Shown in pieces: positions 10,944 through 22,585 of a stretch of DNA of 64,000 bases; the first letter of the stretch is position 1; each line of letters opens with the position of its first letter. Under the pieces are notes generated by a model. That model searched no databases and was not told the origin of the DNA. It saw only the letters and a program-made list of their open reading frames with translations. Source of the stretch: Ophioceras dolichostomum (lineage: Eukaryota > Ascomycota > Sordariomycetes > Magnaporthales > Ophioceraceae). Where the stretch lies: positions 8,498 to 72,497 of the forward strand of contig PYST01000083.1 of the NCBI GenBank assembly GCA_003049485.1, read 5' to 3'. The position numbers and the translations under genes were made by a program.

Positions 10944-13900
10944 ATGCGCCTATTCATTGCTCTATTGCTGTCCCACCTCTTCAATGGCGTCGTCCCGGCC
11001 GACTCTCCCCGTCGAGGGCCGCCCCCAAGACGCCCAGTGAGGCGACAAGAGGACCGTGCGGCTCTGTCAGGGAGGTACATCATCGAAGTGCCAGAGGTAT
11101 GTACGCACATGCACAAACGAGACTGGACTTGGCTCGCACATCCGCTATCCGTTGCTTTCCACGCGTGCCACATCCACCGTACGCAGAGCCTGTGCTGATG
11201 ACAAGGGCCTCTCCTCTCCGACCTTGCCTACCAGGGCACCAACCTTGGTCTCTTTTCGTCGCACGTGAAGACTGCTGGTGCCAGGGTCCTGCGAACCTTC
11301 AGCACGCCGGGGGTGTTCACCGGTCTATCGGTAGAGTCTCCGAGTGACAACATCGACAGCCTCGAAGCGTTGCCACAGGTTGCTCGCGCTTGGCCGGTGT
11401 CAAGAATCGCCCTCGAGCCGTCCGTCCCCGAGAGCGAGCGTTCTGATGTTGATGTCCCGGTGGCGGCCAACTACTCGGTGCACACCTTCACGGGAGTCGA
11501 TAAGCTGCACGAGCAAGGAATCTTTGGCAAAGGGGCCAGGATTGCTGTGATAGACACGGGCGCTGACTACAACCATCCTGCGGTAGGTGCAGCCCTCACT
11601 GGTGCTGAGATCAAGGCATCGACTACCGTACTACCAATCTAAGTAGACCTCAGGAGAGGCACCTGGACTGCCCAGCTGACCAACATTCAACACAGTTGGG
11701 GGGTGGGTATGGGCCGGGGTACAAGATCGCAGGAGGCTTCGACTTCGTGGGCAATCCGGGTGAGCTTCTCACACTTAAGATAACCCGAATCATCAATCAC
11801 CGAAGAGTTGGCTTTGTTGATATGCTGAGCTGACACTCGCAACCCTTGGTTGAAAAAAAAATTGAAGAGGACTTTAGAAAGAAAAAGGAACCCGACGCGG
11901 ACCCGATGGACTACATGGGCCACGGCACACACGTGGCGGGCATCATCGCGGGCAAGAACGAGTGGTTCACAGGCGTGGCACCCGAGGCAACGCTTTACTC
12001 CTACAAGGTGTTCGGCGACTACGACGCCTGGACGGACGAGGACACGCTGATCGACGCGTTCCTGCTCGCCTTCGTGGAGGGCGCCGACGTCATCACGGCC
12101 AGCATCGGCGCCGTCGATGGCTTCCTGGACGGCACGGCGTGGGCGGTGGTGGCATCGCGCCTGGTCGAGCAGGGCGTGGTGGTGACCATCTCAGCCGGCA
12201 ACTCGGGGGCTAGCGGCCCCTTCTACGGCAGCAGCGGCTCGTCGGGCAAGAACGTCCTCGCCGTGGCCTCGACCAACCCCTACATTCTCGCCGCGGAACC
12301 GTTCCGGGCCACCTTCACGACGGCTGACGGGGAAGCGTCCAACACCACCACCACGACGCTCGGCTACCTGGTGGGTACGCAACTCTGGAACGCCAGCGGC
12401 CTGCCCATCATCCCCACCAGCCTCGACACAAATGTTCGCGATGACGCCTGCTTTCCTCTCGTCAACGGCACGGGACGCACCAATGGCACCACCAATGGAA
12501 CCACCAACGGCTCCTCCCCTGTCCCCGACCTCACCAACGCCATCACCCTCGTGCGCCGCGGCAGCTGCCAGATGTACATCCAGCAGCAGCACGTCGAGGC
12601 TCTCAACGCGCGCTACGTGCTCATCTACAACGACAACCGCACGGCGGATCAGCTCTTCACCTCCAGCAACAGGTCAGAGCTGGCCATGATCGACGGCCCA
12701 ACCGGCTCCGCCATCGTGGCCTTCATCAAGGCCGGCGGTAACGTCACAGCCGACTTTTCCTACCGCGGAGTTCCCTCTTCCTCCGGCGCGGTCGTCGGCG
12801 CCTTCAACCCCACCGGCGGCATCCCCAGCTACTACACCTCGTGGGGCCCGCTCCACGAGCTCGAGTCCAAGCCTGACGTTGCCGCGCCCGGCGCCGAGAT
12901 CTACTCGACCTACCTGGCCAACGGGTGGGACCGGCTGTCGGGCACGTCCATGGCCTGTCCCTACGTAGCCGGCGTAGCAGCGCTGTACATCAGTAGGTAC
13001 GGCGGGCGGTCCGTCCACGGGCGCGGCTTCGGCAGGACACTGACGGACCGCATCCGCGCGTCCGGCACGCTGGTGCGGTACGGCATGTACGACTACAGGA
13101 CGCAGATGTGGACGTACGAGCACTGGGCTCCCGTGCCGCAGGTCGGCGGCGGGCAGATCGACGCGTTCAAAGTCGTCAACTACACCACCACCTTATCCTT
13201 CGACCCCATCGTGCTTAACGACACGGCTCACTTCAGCCGCTACCACCCCATCGAGATCACCAACGGCCACTCCGGACCCGTGACGTACAACTTCTCGCTC
13301 GTCGCGTCGGGCACCTTCGACGCGCAGAGCCCCTCTTCTCCTGCGTACCTCGCCTCCCTGACCGAGCTTTCGTCGCTCTACTCCTTTACGCCCGAGGTGG
13401 CCCTCCCAAGCGACGGCGGCGCTGTCTTCACCGTCCAGCCAGGTGAGACTCGCACGGCGCAGCTCGCCTTCTCCCCGCCATCGCTGGCAAAGCTCAACGC
13501 CTCCGCGCTGCCCATCTACAGCGGCAAGGTGCTCATCTCGTCGTCCGCGGGCGAGTCACTGTCGATCCCCTACGTCGGCGCGGCCTTCGACCTCAAGGCC
13601 CAGCTGCGGGGCAGCATGTTCCTGCCGTCCACGCCCTACCAGCGGTCCGGGCCCACGCTCGCCAACATCTCGGCGTACCACACCTACGACTTCAGCGACG
13701 CGGGCCTGGCCGCGGACGCCTTCCCCAAGGTGTTTTATGGGCTGAAGTGGGCGACGCGCCAGATCCGCTGGGACGTCTACGAGGCCGGGTGGCGGGAGCA
13801 GCAGTGGTCGTACTTCCCGCCCGTGGTGGGGCGGGACGGGTACGTCGGGTCGGCGACGTCGTTCAACATCTCCGAGTCCGGGTTCGGGGGCGAGTCGCGG

Positions 13901-14292
13901 TGGAATCCGAGGGAGATGGACCGCGAGGCGACGTTCGCACTGCCGATCAGCCGGTTTAGGTCTGCCAGGAGGGGCGGCGCCGGCAGCTGGTCGGTGAACT
14001 TTGCGCTGTGGTGGCTGGGGAAGCTCGCGAATGGGAGCTATATCGCTCCGGGGAATTACACGTATGTATCAACTTTCTCTGTCTGGCTGTCTGTCCTCTC
14101 TCCGTTCGCCAATCTTACCTTTTCTACCAGCGAGCTAACTCGTTGACCGTCGAAAACAGAATCCGTTTTGCCGCCCTCATTCCACTGAGCGACCCCAGCC
14201 ACTCCGACAACTGGGATGTGTGGGAGACTCCCGATATCACTGTGCTGCCGTACACCGTCGGGACCAAGAACAGGACTTTCTCGTGGTCATGA
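10944..14292 (+). CDS. Secreted S8 subtilisin-like serine protease (minor extracellular protease Vpr type)
   Basis: This is a secreted endopeptidase of about 963 aa. Exons are 10944-11096, 11235-11582, 11696-11759, 11868-14061 and 14160-14292, and the total length closes in frame. Residues 1-20 form a signal peptide (MRLFIALLLSHLFNG). An I9-like propeptide (GRYIIEVPE onward) leads into the S8 domain. The triad is Asp158 (AVIDTGADYNHP), His210 (GHGTHVAG) and Ser549 (LSGTSMACPYVAG), and the oxyanion Asn lies in ISAGNSG. A PA-domain-like insert (RRGSCQMYIQ to YRGVPSS) sits before the Ser block, and a long beta-rich C-terminal region with many NxT/S glycosylation sites ends with VGTKNRTFSWS. The fourth exon starts at an unusual AAG acceptor next to an A9 run. 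TTTAG, 10 nt further on, would break the frame. It is convergent with the PEBP gene. Confidence 0.92.
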
Positions 14293-14873
14293 GAAGGTTC
14301 CTGATGCTGGCAGAGTGTAGCATGACAGGACCCCTTGTCATCGTTTTGTTCATGTCTTATCGTTCTCTTCTATATTCTCTCGTTCTTCTCATCGTTCCTT
14401 CTCATCAGACACCTCCACCCGGGCATCAGTCTAAGCAGGCTGTGTTCGTCTGCCTGCAGTGCAGTTACAATTTATTTTGCCCCACGAAGATGATGCTTAT
14501 TGCCCAACGCAGAGGTGTCTTCTTCTTAGTCCCAGGCAGCATTTTGTTCGCCCACTCGTCCGTGCCTCTCTTGAAGTGAAATCCAAACCCAAAGCCTAGA
14601 AACTAGGTAGTGAATACTCGATGTTGATTCGACGCACTTGATACGAACCCCAGCCACCGATCGCTGGCACCAATGAATAATGCATTGCTTCTTAAGTCAT
14701 GCCTTGCCCCCACAGAATTGTTGACCCTGCTCAGAAACTGTGGTTCGGATGCGCGTCCGGCTGCTAAGACAAACGCGTTCTCATCATTTGTTGAATGTGA
14801 TGGTGTTGAAGCTGATATTCGTGATGCCGCCCAACAACCCCCCGAATAAATGCATTCCGTTCCCTTACGCTTC
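14293..14873. other. Convergent 3' intergenic region
   Basis: This stretch lies between the 3' ends of the subtilase (plus) and the PEBP-like gene (minus). It is pyrimidine-rich near 14340-14410. I see no RNA gene or exon. Confidence 0.5.
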
Positions 14874-16370
14874 TCACTGCTTCTCGTTCTGCGCGTATAT
14901 AAAATTCGCCGCTGTACCACATTGTAAGTCAGTCATTCGATAAGTGAGTTCGCCACGCCTTTTTTTTCTGTTCCGCGTAGTCGTCCTCTCCTTTCCACGT
15001 TTGCGGCGTACCCAATGCGACGAAAACGCCAATAGCTTACTCACCATGTCCATTACACCACGGAGAAAACGACAGGAGAGGAAAGAGAAAAAACACCTAC
15101 CAATAGGCACAAGTCCGTTCTCCTCCGCCCACTCCCTAACCCCCTTCCCAGCCTCTCCGCGGCCATGGCCCCACCTCTTCCTCTCGCTCGGCCTCGACAG
15201 GTTCAGCGGCTCCTTAGTCGCGTTGATGGGCGCGAATGCCAGGAAGACGTACCGATGGGACCCCGTCTTCTCCGGCGGGCCGGGCGGGTAGTAAGGCACG
15301 ACGTCCTTGAGGCTGAGAGTCCACGACATGCAGCCGCTGCGGCAGCCGCCGCCGCCATCGTCGCTGCGGAGTGGAACGTCACGTATTGTCGCGTATGGTG
15401 TAGCGTATGGTGTAGCGTATGGTGTAGCGTATGGTGTAGCGTATGGTGTCGCGTATGGTGTCGCGTGTGGTGTCGCGTATGGTGGTGGTTTGGGAGTGAC
15501 GACGACGTGGCCGGTCGCGATCCAGTGGCAGAACTGGGACCATCTGGGGTTGAAGTGCGAAGGCGCGTCCGGATCGGTGAGGACTATTGCGTAGGTTACG
15601 TTTGAGGGTGCTCCGGGGATAGTAGTGGTAGAAGCAGTAGTGCTGCGACAAGCTGAAGAAGAATAGACGCAAGGAGGGGCGTGTTGTGGGGATGATGGCG
15701 ATGAGACGGCGCCGTCGATGCCGTTGCGCTTCTTGTTGGATCCTGGAGCTGAAGGAATAAAGGTAGTCTCGGTGGGAGTTAGGGTCAGGGTCGGTGCGTC
15801 CTGTAGCTTATCCGGCTTCAGCGAGTTGCCGAGCTCGGCCTGGTTCTTGAGCGACCACGCGGCAGCGAGCAGGAAGGCGGGTGTGAAGTCGTCGATGACT
15901 ATAAGGCCAGCAGGTACGTGGAAAAGAGAGAGAGATTGTTAATGGTATGGATGGCCTTCCCCCCCCTCCTCTCCAGAACCATCTCGATTTTCCCGAGCGA
16001 GCCACGTGGCGACTGACAGACACCCACTTACCATCTGGGATGATTTCGGCGCGGATGAGTCTGCCGAAGTAGATAGTAGGCACCAGGAATCCGGCGAACT
16101 AACGTGTTAGTGTCTGTCTTGCTGTCTTAGAGGAACCGATGATGTGGCGGAAAAGTGGCGGAAGTGGGTTGTAGTGACTCTAGGGCGGCCTTTAGCGCAC
16201 TCATCACGGACTTCCTCGGCGTCCGGCGCCGTCGTCTGCTTCCCCGGTCCTAAGACCCTCTGTGGGTCGCGATTGGGCGTCCCGGCTGGTACTGCGAACC
16301 CGACGGCGATCCCGATGTGGAGGGTGACGAGGGCGGCGCCGCCCAATATCGCCAGTCTCTGGGCTCGCAT
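14874..16370 (-). CDS. Secreted PEBP-family protein with PYAT tandem repeats
   Basis: This protein of about 353 aa has the phosphatidylethanolamine-binding/carboxypeptidase-Y-inhibitor fold. Exons are 16370-16212, 16098-16032, 15898-15101 and 14911-14874, and the total closes in frame. A signal peptide (MRAQRLAILGGAALVTLHIG) suggests export. PEBP hallmarks are AEIIPDVIDDFTP, YAIVLTDPDAPS, FCHWIAT and YYPPGPPEKTGSHRYVFLAF, with a C-terminal EWAEENGLVPIAANFIYAQ. Between HWIAT and the YYPPGPP block the gene carries eight 12-bp units that encode PYAT tetrapeptides (one is PHAT). The family binds lipid or peptide ligands and some members inhibit carboxypeptidase Y; the ligand here is unknown. The first donor (GTCCGT at 16211) is inferred from frame and intron length and is the least certain junction. 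Confidence 0.85.
15391..15486. repeat. 12-bp coding minisatellite (about 8 units)
   Basis: Tandem copies of gcgtatggtgta start at 15391, 15403, 15415, 15427, 15439, 15451, 15463 and 15475, with single-base variants (t/c at position 11; gtg for atg in one unit). The 12-bp length preserves the frame, and the repeat encodes PYAT units in the PEBP-like protein on the minus strand. Confidence 0.95.
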
Positions 16371-17991
16371 TTTGGGTGGGGAACTGGTGTCAAGTCTATT
16401 CCTGAGCGCTGAGTTCGAGCCTTTCTTCCTGTCTGGGTGAGAATGAAGATTGAGGATGCTGGATTAAGTAGCTACCAGCCTTCCAATTGTATTGGGTCTA
16501 GCGTTTTTTCTCACCCTCGCTGAATCGTTGGGAAGAAGTGATTTCCTCTGAGTTCCTTGGATAGAGGAGGAGAGCCTCAGGCTTTCTAGTGCAGTCGGCT
16601 GCTTCCCCTCACGAAGGCCCTGCGGTGACATCATGACTGGCCAGGCCTTCGCAGACTCCGTGCACTGAAGCGATTTCCCCGCATTTCGAAGAGAGCGCCG
16701 CCAAAACGCTTGCTGCAGGCGCCGCCCTTTCACGGACGAACCTGCACAGACACTGTCGCTCTTTTGTCCCCAAAATTTGTATTTCAGCCGTGCGTTCGCC
16801 TATGCCATGCTCCCGTTGAAAATTAGGTTGGAAGCTAGGGTACGTAGCCTAAGTCCCCCACAAGCAGGTACCCTCCAGGTCCTTGGGTGTTTACGTGTTT
16901 ACCTGGCCCTGTGCTGTCAGTCATGCCAGATCTGCAGGGGAGACACACGAGTCACCACTCAGGAGTGACCCCTGAAAAGAGAAAGAAACGCCAGGCTGGT
17001 CCGCCAGTCAGGCTGTAACAGCTCACTCTTCAACAATCGAGTTTATCTGTGATTGCAATTGATACATTCGTCCCTTCGATCATGCACTTGATACTATCTT
17101 CTTCGCGATTTGTTCCTTAATTGCCGGCTAGGTAGTTTGCCCGAGGGCCGTCGGAGCTACTTCGCTCCCAGGAAGACATCTCGCAAGGCCACCCCATGGA
17201 CGTGTTAAAATAGGTCGGACCAGGCAACGTGGTGGACCAACCCCAAGCATATTTATTTGCCGTAATACCCAGCTGAAGAACGTGTTCTGAAGAGTACGTA
17301 GTGCAGCCTCAAAAGGCGCCAGCCTCTGCAATGGCTCCGGTCTCTTCGATCGTTGTCTCCTCCGTGTATGTGTGGTTGGCTGTCTGCCGGCTTATTTTTG
17401 ATGGCCGTCGAAGTATATCTCTCGACTAGCTCCCGTCTGCCTCCCACTAGCCGTGATTATCAGGGCCGACAGACTGACGGTCAGGTTGTGGGGCCGGCGG
17501 GCGGCAGCAGATGCTCGTGGATACGTTTGTTCAGTTGTATTTTCCCGAACGATGGTGTCTCGTTTTAACGCAGGACTTACTGTCAGGTCTGCTTATCAGC
17601 TGGATGGGAAGCTAAAGAAGATACCTACGTGTAAGGGAGGTCTGATACTCAGCCAGCTGGCACGACAAAGCAGAGGTAATGCCGCACTAATGGAATGTGT
17701 AGCATGGCGGAATCACCTGATGGCATCCTTAGCCCCGGGCTCTACAAGTGTTGAAGCCAATGTCTTCTTAGCGATGGATGTGGAGGACCAGTTGTCTGGC
17801 GCATCCGCCTCCCCCGGGACTCACATCCGCTGTGCCTTCCTGATAACCCTTCTGTTATTATTCTCCGCCTACCTCCCCACCGCATCTCTCCTTCCTGTTC
17901 CTGCTTCCCAGAGCAAATCAAGGGTCCTTCTACGGTCCCAACTCTCGACAACCCTGACTAAGTCGACGACCGTGATCCTGCAGCCGCAGCA
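16371..17991. other. Intergenic region between divergent PEBP-like and CFEM-receptor genes
   Basis: This 1.6-kb non-coding interval contains the divergent promoters of the PEBP-like gene (minus) and the CFEM receptor (plus). A short inverted sequence, GTCAC-n-CTC / GAG-n-GTGAC, occurs near 16950-16970. No TATA box, tRNA or exon is convincing. Confidence 0.45.
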
Positions 17992-19874
17992 ATGCCGTCC
18001 CTCTTCCGGAGTCTCCTGTTCTTACTGTCACTCCCCGCCGCGATACTGCCGCCATCAGTCTCCGCACAAGGTTCTGGGTCCTCCTCCAGCGGTGGGAGTC
18101 CGGATGCTCTCGCTCACCTGCCGAAATGCGCGGTATTAGAAGCCACCCTCTCTCATCTCGATCCTCATATATTGTTCATCGTGCTAATAATGAAGGCCGC
18201 CTACGTGTCATCATCTAGCTACCATGCTTCCTCTCGGCTCTGTCCGCCTCGCCCTGCTCGGCAACAGACACAACATGCATCTGCACGAACCAACAGTTCA
18301 TGAGCACGGCGCAAGACTGCCTCTCGAAAGCGTGCTACCCTAAGGACCTTCTAAGTGGGTATTGAACTCATGATTTTGGCTGCTGGGTGGCCAAGAGAAC
18401 AGCGGAACCCGACCAGCAGAACCAGAAATGCCGTGGGCTCAGCGCGTTGGCTAATCATAGGTAACTTTGCCTCAGTCGTCAGAAACATGACCGCAGAAGT
18501 ATGCGGCGAGCCGGTGCGCAACATCGCCAGGGACTTCCCAGCCACGGCAGTCAGCCTGGTAATCCTGACGACCGTCCTGGTGGTTATCCGCTTCTGGGTG
18601 CAGATTCGCCTCCAGAGACGGCCGCTCGGGGCGGAGGACTGGCTCGTCGTAGCCGCCCAGGCCTGCGCAATCGAGCTATCCGTGGCGGCCGTCGTCGGCC
18701 TTGTCTGGAATGGTCTTGGGCAGGACATGTGGGCGGTGCCGGCCGACGACCTGGCCGAGTTTGGCCTCTGGGTCTGGACCATGCAGCTGACCTACTTCTC
18801 GTGCATGTCGCTGTTCAAATTCTCCCTCCTCTTCTTCTTCCTCGGCATCTTCCCCAAGATCCGCCGGCTTATCTGGGCCACCATCGCCTTCAACAGCTGC
18901 TACCTCGTCACCTTCCTCGTCTTCAGCGTCGCCCAGTGCTCGCCGCCCTCGTACTTTTGGCGGCAGTACTCGCTCGACCCGACCATTGAGGGGTCCTGCC
19001 TCGATGGCAAGGTTGAGATCTACACCCATATTGGCATCGGAATTGCTCTGGATTTCTGGATGCTCTTGCTGCCCCTCTTGCAGCTAAAGGGCTTGCAGCT
19101 GCACTGGAAGAAGAAGGCTGGTGTGGCACTTATGTTTTGCGTTGGCACTTTGTAGGTCATCACTTCTTTCTCACTCCCCCACCTTCATCCGGGTCCTGCA
19201 GGCCTGCGAGGTCTTCTGCAAGCCCCCTTTACTTATACCTGCTGCTAACTATCTCGGAACGCCCCTGGCCTCGCCTCTTTTTGGCCGTTCGCAGTGTTAC
19301 GGTCATCAGCATCCTCCGCTTGATAGCGCTCATCGATTTTAGAACAGAAAACATCACGTACGACTTCTACCCTGCTGTATACTGGTCTGTCATTGAGGCA
19401 GACGTGGGAATCATCTGCGCCTGCATGCCGGCGCTCAGGACGCTGCTGGTGCGCCTCATGCCTGGGATATTCGGCACCAAGAACTGCAGCCAACGGACGC
19501 CAGGCGGCCCTAGGCTCGGTGGCGCTGATGCAGCAGTGGCCGATGCCGGACCCGGGGCTGCCTTCGACGTTGAAGCTGCGCAGTGGAGGGCAGCTGCGAA
19601 GCTCAAGTCGATCAACTCATCCCAGTTCTCGTCCTTCCACTCTCGCAGTACAGGTGGCGGTAGTGACTGGGAAAGCTTCTCGATGGAGTGCCGAGACCCT
19701 CTTCCCACTCCCAGTCGACCTGATACCTCCCTATCACACCATGAGCAGGTTGTAACTCAACGCGATCGAAAAGATTCGAGCAGCCTCTGGCCAGTGGTAG
19801 CCGTGGGTGAGGGGGATAGTCAGCAGCAGCTGGACGTTGGAGCTGGCGAAACCGGTCATATTCACAGCGAGTAG
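17992..19874 (+). CDS. CFEM-domain PTH11-type G-protein-coupled receptor
   Basis: This plasma-membrane receptor of about 510 aa has the architecture typical of Pezizomycotina PTH11-like GPCRs. Exons are 17992-18132, 18219-18354, 18476-19151 and 19295-19874; phases 0, 1 and 2 all close. A signal peptide (about residues 1-25, ending PPSVSA) is followed by a CFEM domain (about 42-95) with the Cys series LPKCALPCF, SPC, TTCICTNQQF, DCLSKACYP. After the linker NMTAEVCGEPVRN come seven hydrophobic segments, beginning TAVSLVILTTVLVVIRFW and including MSLFKFSLLFFFLGIF, LVTFLVFSVAQCSPP and FVTVISILRLIALIDF. The cytoplasmic tail is Ser-rich and hydrophilic. PTH11 of Magnaporthe senses surfaces, but the ligand here cannot be told. 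Intron 1 (18133-18218, donor GTATTA) is supported because it restores the CFEM cysteines. Confidence 0.93.
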
Positions 19875-20345
19875 TAATCAAACGGGAGGGGCACATATCA
19901 CCGGACGCGCGACGTTTAGGCAAATATGGACGGGTGGACAAGCGGTCGACATTGTGGTTTAAAATAATAGACAATAGATATGGTCATGAAAGACGTGAGC
20001 GCCTATCACGGGTCTCCTGCCTGTTGGACAACCGGGCCATCACGATGCTGGAGGCCAGTTATAATTACTGTGAACCCCGAACCGCGCCGAACGAGGTCGC
20101 AACATCTTCAAATTATTCAAGACCCTGGATAAGGACCCGGGATACAAATAGAGTTATAGGATGACGCAGTAGAATACCAAAATGCCGGGAATCCATCTAG
20201 CTCGACTCTGTCGTTGCGTCATCCATTTCCTCGCAGCTACACTCCTCAACATGCCCTCGTGATCTTATCGTCCGGCCGTGCATCACCTTCTTCCGGCCCG
20301 GACGGCCCCCTTGTCAGGCATCTCCGCCATATTGTTCAGAGAAGA
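19875..20345. other. Intergenic region
   Basis: This stretch of about 470 bp lies between the CFEM receptor and the acidic Cys-rich protein gene, both on the plus strand. An in-frame ATG at 20214 would extend the next protein by 44 residues without a signal-like segment, so I treat this as promoter and 5' UTR. Confidence 0.45.
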
Positions 20346-21722
20346 ATGCGATGCAAGAATGTCACAGCAGTGGTCCTCGGGGGCTCGCTGCTGCGACTCC
20401 TCCTACAAGCAGCATGGGCGATCCAGAACGTTGATGCTACTACGGCCCGATCCGGATCGACTGCAGACTCTAGGGTGACACCCTCCGAGAAGATGACGAG
20501 TGCGGCTTCCCCTGAGGCCCAGCGCTCGAAATTTGCCTCAAACATCGAGCATGGCCGGATCGATCGCTTGATTCAGCAGACTACTACCTTAACAACGGAC
20601 GTGTACGTAGGCAGAGAGGCCGACTACCAGCACCAAGCCCGTCCGCCCAAGGAGTCATCACCCGAGCCACGAGGACTATAGCAGTGAGCTGACAAGCAGT
20701 GGATGTTCACCTGTAGCTTTGCGACCGTCACCGTAATCGACTCAACCGTCACAGTTGGCACTACCACCGTGACCAGTACAAGCACGACAACTGCGATCGA
20801 CCGACACCGCCAAGTGAGCCCTCGCCAAGAAGGGACATTATCCCCCGAAGAGATAGAAGAGGCGGAAGTAGAGGCCGCGGAGGAGGCCGCAGAGGAGATC
20901 GCAGAAGAGGAGGCAGAAGCAGAGGCTGAATCTGAAGCCGAGGCAGCGGCCGAGGCAGCAGCAGACGAAGATGCCAACGAAGATGCCGACGACGACGCCG
21001 ACGACGACGACGACAACGATAACGATAATGGCGACGACGACAACGCCGACGACTTCGTTCCACCCATCATCCCCTTCCCGCCCTTCCCACCATCGCCTCC
21101 CCGACCGCCTCTCCCCACCACAACGACCGACCCACCCCCGATCCCCTGCTCAGACCCGTCCGACCCCCTCTGCGTCAGCGGCACGCTCGTAACGCGCCTC
21201 GAGTTCCTCACGGTCCACCGCACCGCTTCCGTGCTCGCCACCGCCACCGCCAACGCCGTCCTCGTGCTGCACCGGTGCAGCGGCCCCTACGCGCGCTCGG
21301 GCGGCTGCTACTCGCCGCCGTCCTGCCTGGGCGGTGGCGTCAGCGGCGTGTGCGACTGCGGCGTTGACATCTCGGGGAAGGGGGCGTGTTGGCGAAGCGC
21401 GGGGCGGTCGTGTGCGCACATTCCTACTTGTGGTAGCAACTCTGACTGTGGTCCTGGGGGTGTGTGTATATCGCATTTGAACTGTTGTGTGAGGCCGGCT
21501 GGGGGTAGGCAGTATTGCTATGAGTATGCGCCGGCGGGGGAGTGTCCTAATACTTTTGGGAGGAGGGGAGGGATGTTGGGAGGGAAGGTGGGAGGGGCCG
21601 TGGGAGGGGACGACAAGGAAGTGGATAGAGGTGAAGAACGGTTCTCGGTGCCGTTTGATGGTGGGGTTGGGCAGGTTGATGAGTTCCCTGGCATGAGTGT
21701 TGATAGGCTCGGGGATAGGTGA
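20346..21722 (+). CDS. Acidic, Cys-rich putatively secreted protein of unknown function
   Basis: I do not recognise the family. The protein is about 420 aa from two exons, 20346-20602 and 20717-21722. The intron donor is GTACGT, the branch site is GCTGAC, and phase 2 is restored. The N-terminus has a weak hydrophobic stretch (VVLGGSLLRLLLQAAWA) that could be a signal peptide or anchor. It is followed by a Ser/Thr/Val-rich segment (about 87-115), a strongly acidic Glu/Ala then Asp/Asn tract (about 125-198) and a Pro-rich hinge (about 201-231). A Cys-rich module (about 231-359) has clusters such as VCDCG, TCGSNSDCGPGGVC, LNCC and YCYEY. The C-terminus is Gly-rich and hydrophilic. Dense spaced cysteines suggest a disulphide-bonded extracellular domain. 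The acidic tract might bind Ca or cell-wall cations, which is inference only. Confidence 0.7.
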
Positions 21723-22585
21723 GACTAGTATACAACGACCGCAGCGTATCCTGTTTTGAATAGAATTGGATCAGTGTCGCGTCGTTTACCTACCTCTACC
21801 TCGGCGGATGCTAGCTGATGCTGAAACAGACGCTGCTGCTAAAGCCGTTGCTGAAGCTGCCGCTGAAGCTGACCATAAAAATACTGTAGGAAAACCCACT
21901 CCCACTCTTCGTTTTCCCGAACCTCCACCTCATCTGCAAAACATTCCCCTCTGGTGGCTGCATAGGCACATACCTAGGTGTAGGTATGCAACCCCAGTAC
22001 GAAGGTCGACTGCAAAAGTGTCGGAAATGAGGAAGTCACGTTAAAGTCACGTGGAGTCACGTGACTTACTGTGCTGAACGCTTCAGGCAGGCCTGAACGG
22101 TGACAACGGTACAGTAGAGAGATGGCAGAGACTCCGGCTTCGGCAAAAGAAGCGAGCTGGAGGCATCCCAGTGTGGTGCAATTAAGATTGCACGAGGTGC
22201 GAAGCTCTTCTCCCTCGCCTCCTATTAGTAAAGTCCCAGCAGATGGCAGTGGCGGCAAAACGCTTTTCCTGATCATCGCCCGCCCCGCTACCCCGCGTTC
22301 CCCAATCGTCTGCCGAAAAGTGCGGGCTGCAGCATGAAGCTCAATCCCACCTCCACTGCCTCATCATCCAGGCCGGTCCCCATCGAGAGCCAGTGATCTC
22401 TAAACGGTCGTTTAAAAGAGACTTGATGTCTCCTTTGTTTCGTCATGATGATTCTCTTCCTCCGAGCCCAAACGTATCCTCGCCTGCAACCGCCTTGAGA
22501 GAGCCCCGACGACCCCTCCAAACCGACGACGAGGTCGATCCTTGATTCCCCGCCACTGCGTGCAATCCGTCAGACTCCCCGCAAA
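21723..22585. promoter_or_regulatory. Intergenic region upstream of the EthD-hydrolase fusion gene
   Basis: This stretch of about 860 bp has no convincing exon. It contains a TACCTAGGT palindrome at about 21971-21979 and, 520-550 bp before the next ATG, three copies of AGTCACGT described separately. Confidence 0.5.
22034..22065 (+). promoter_or_regulatory. Three AGTCACGT boxes at helical spacing
   Basis: AGTCACGT begins at 22034, 22045 and 22055, about one DNA turn apart. The last two contain CACGTG, and the third is a full palindrome, AGTCACGTGACT. CACGTG is the classical E-box of bHLH factors (Cbf1, USF-like). Which gene it controls is inferred: the nearest downstream start is 22586 (plus). 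Confidence 0.5.

Noticed and set aside
18345..18475. tRNA-like A box (TAGCCAACGCG) and B box (GTTCAATAC) on the minus strand within intron 2 of the CFEM receptor
   Set aside because: The box matches are good, but the T and acceptor stems do not pair and no cloverleaf forms. At most it is a tRNA-derived relic.
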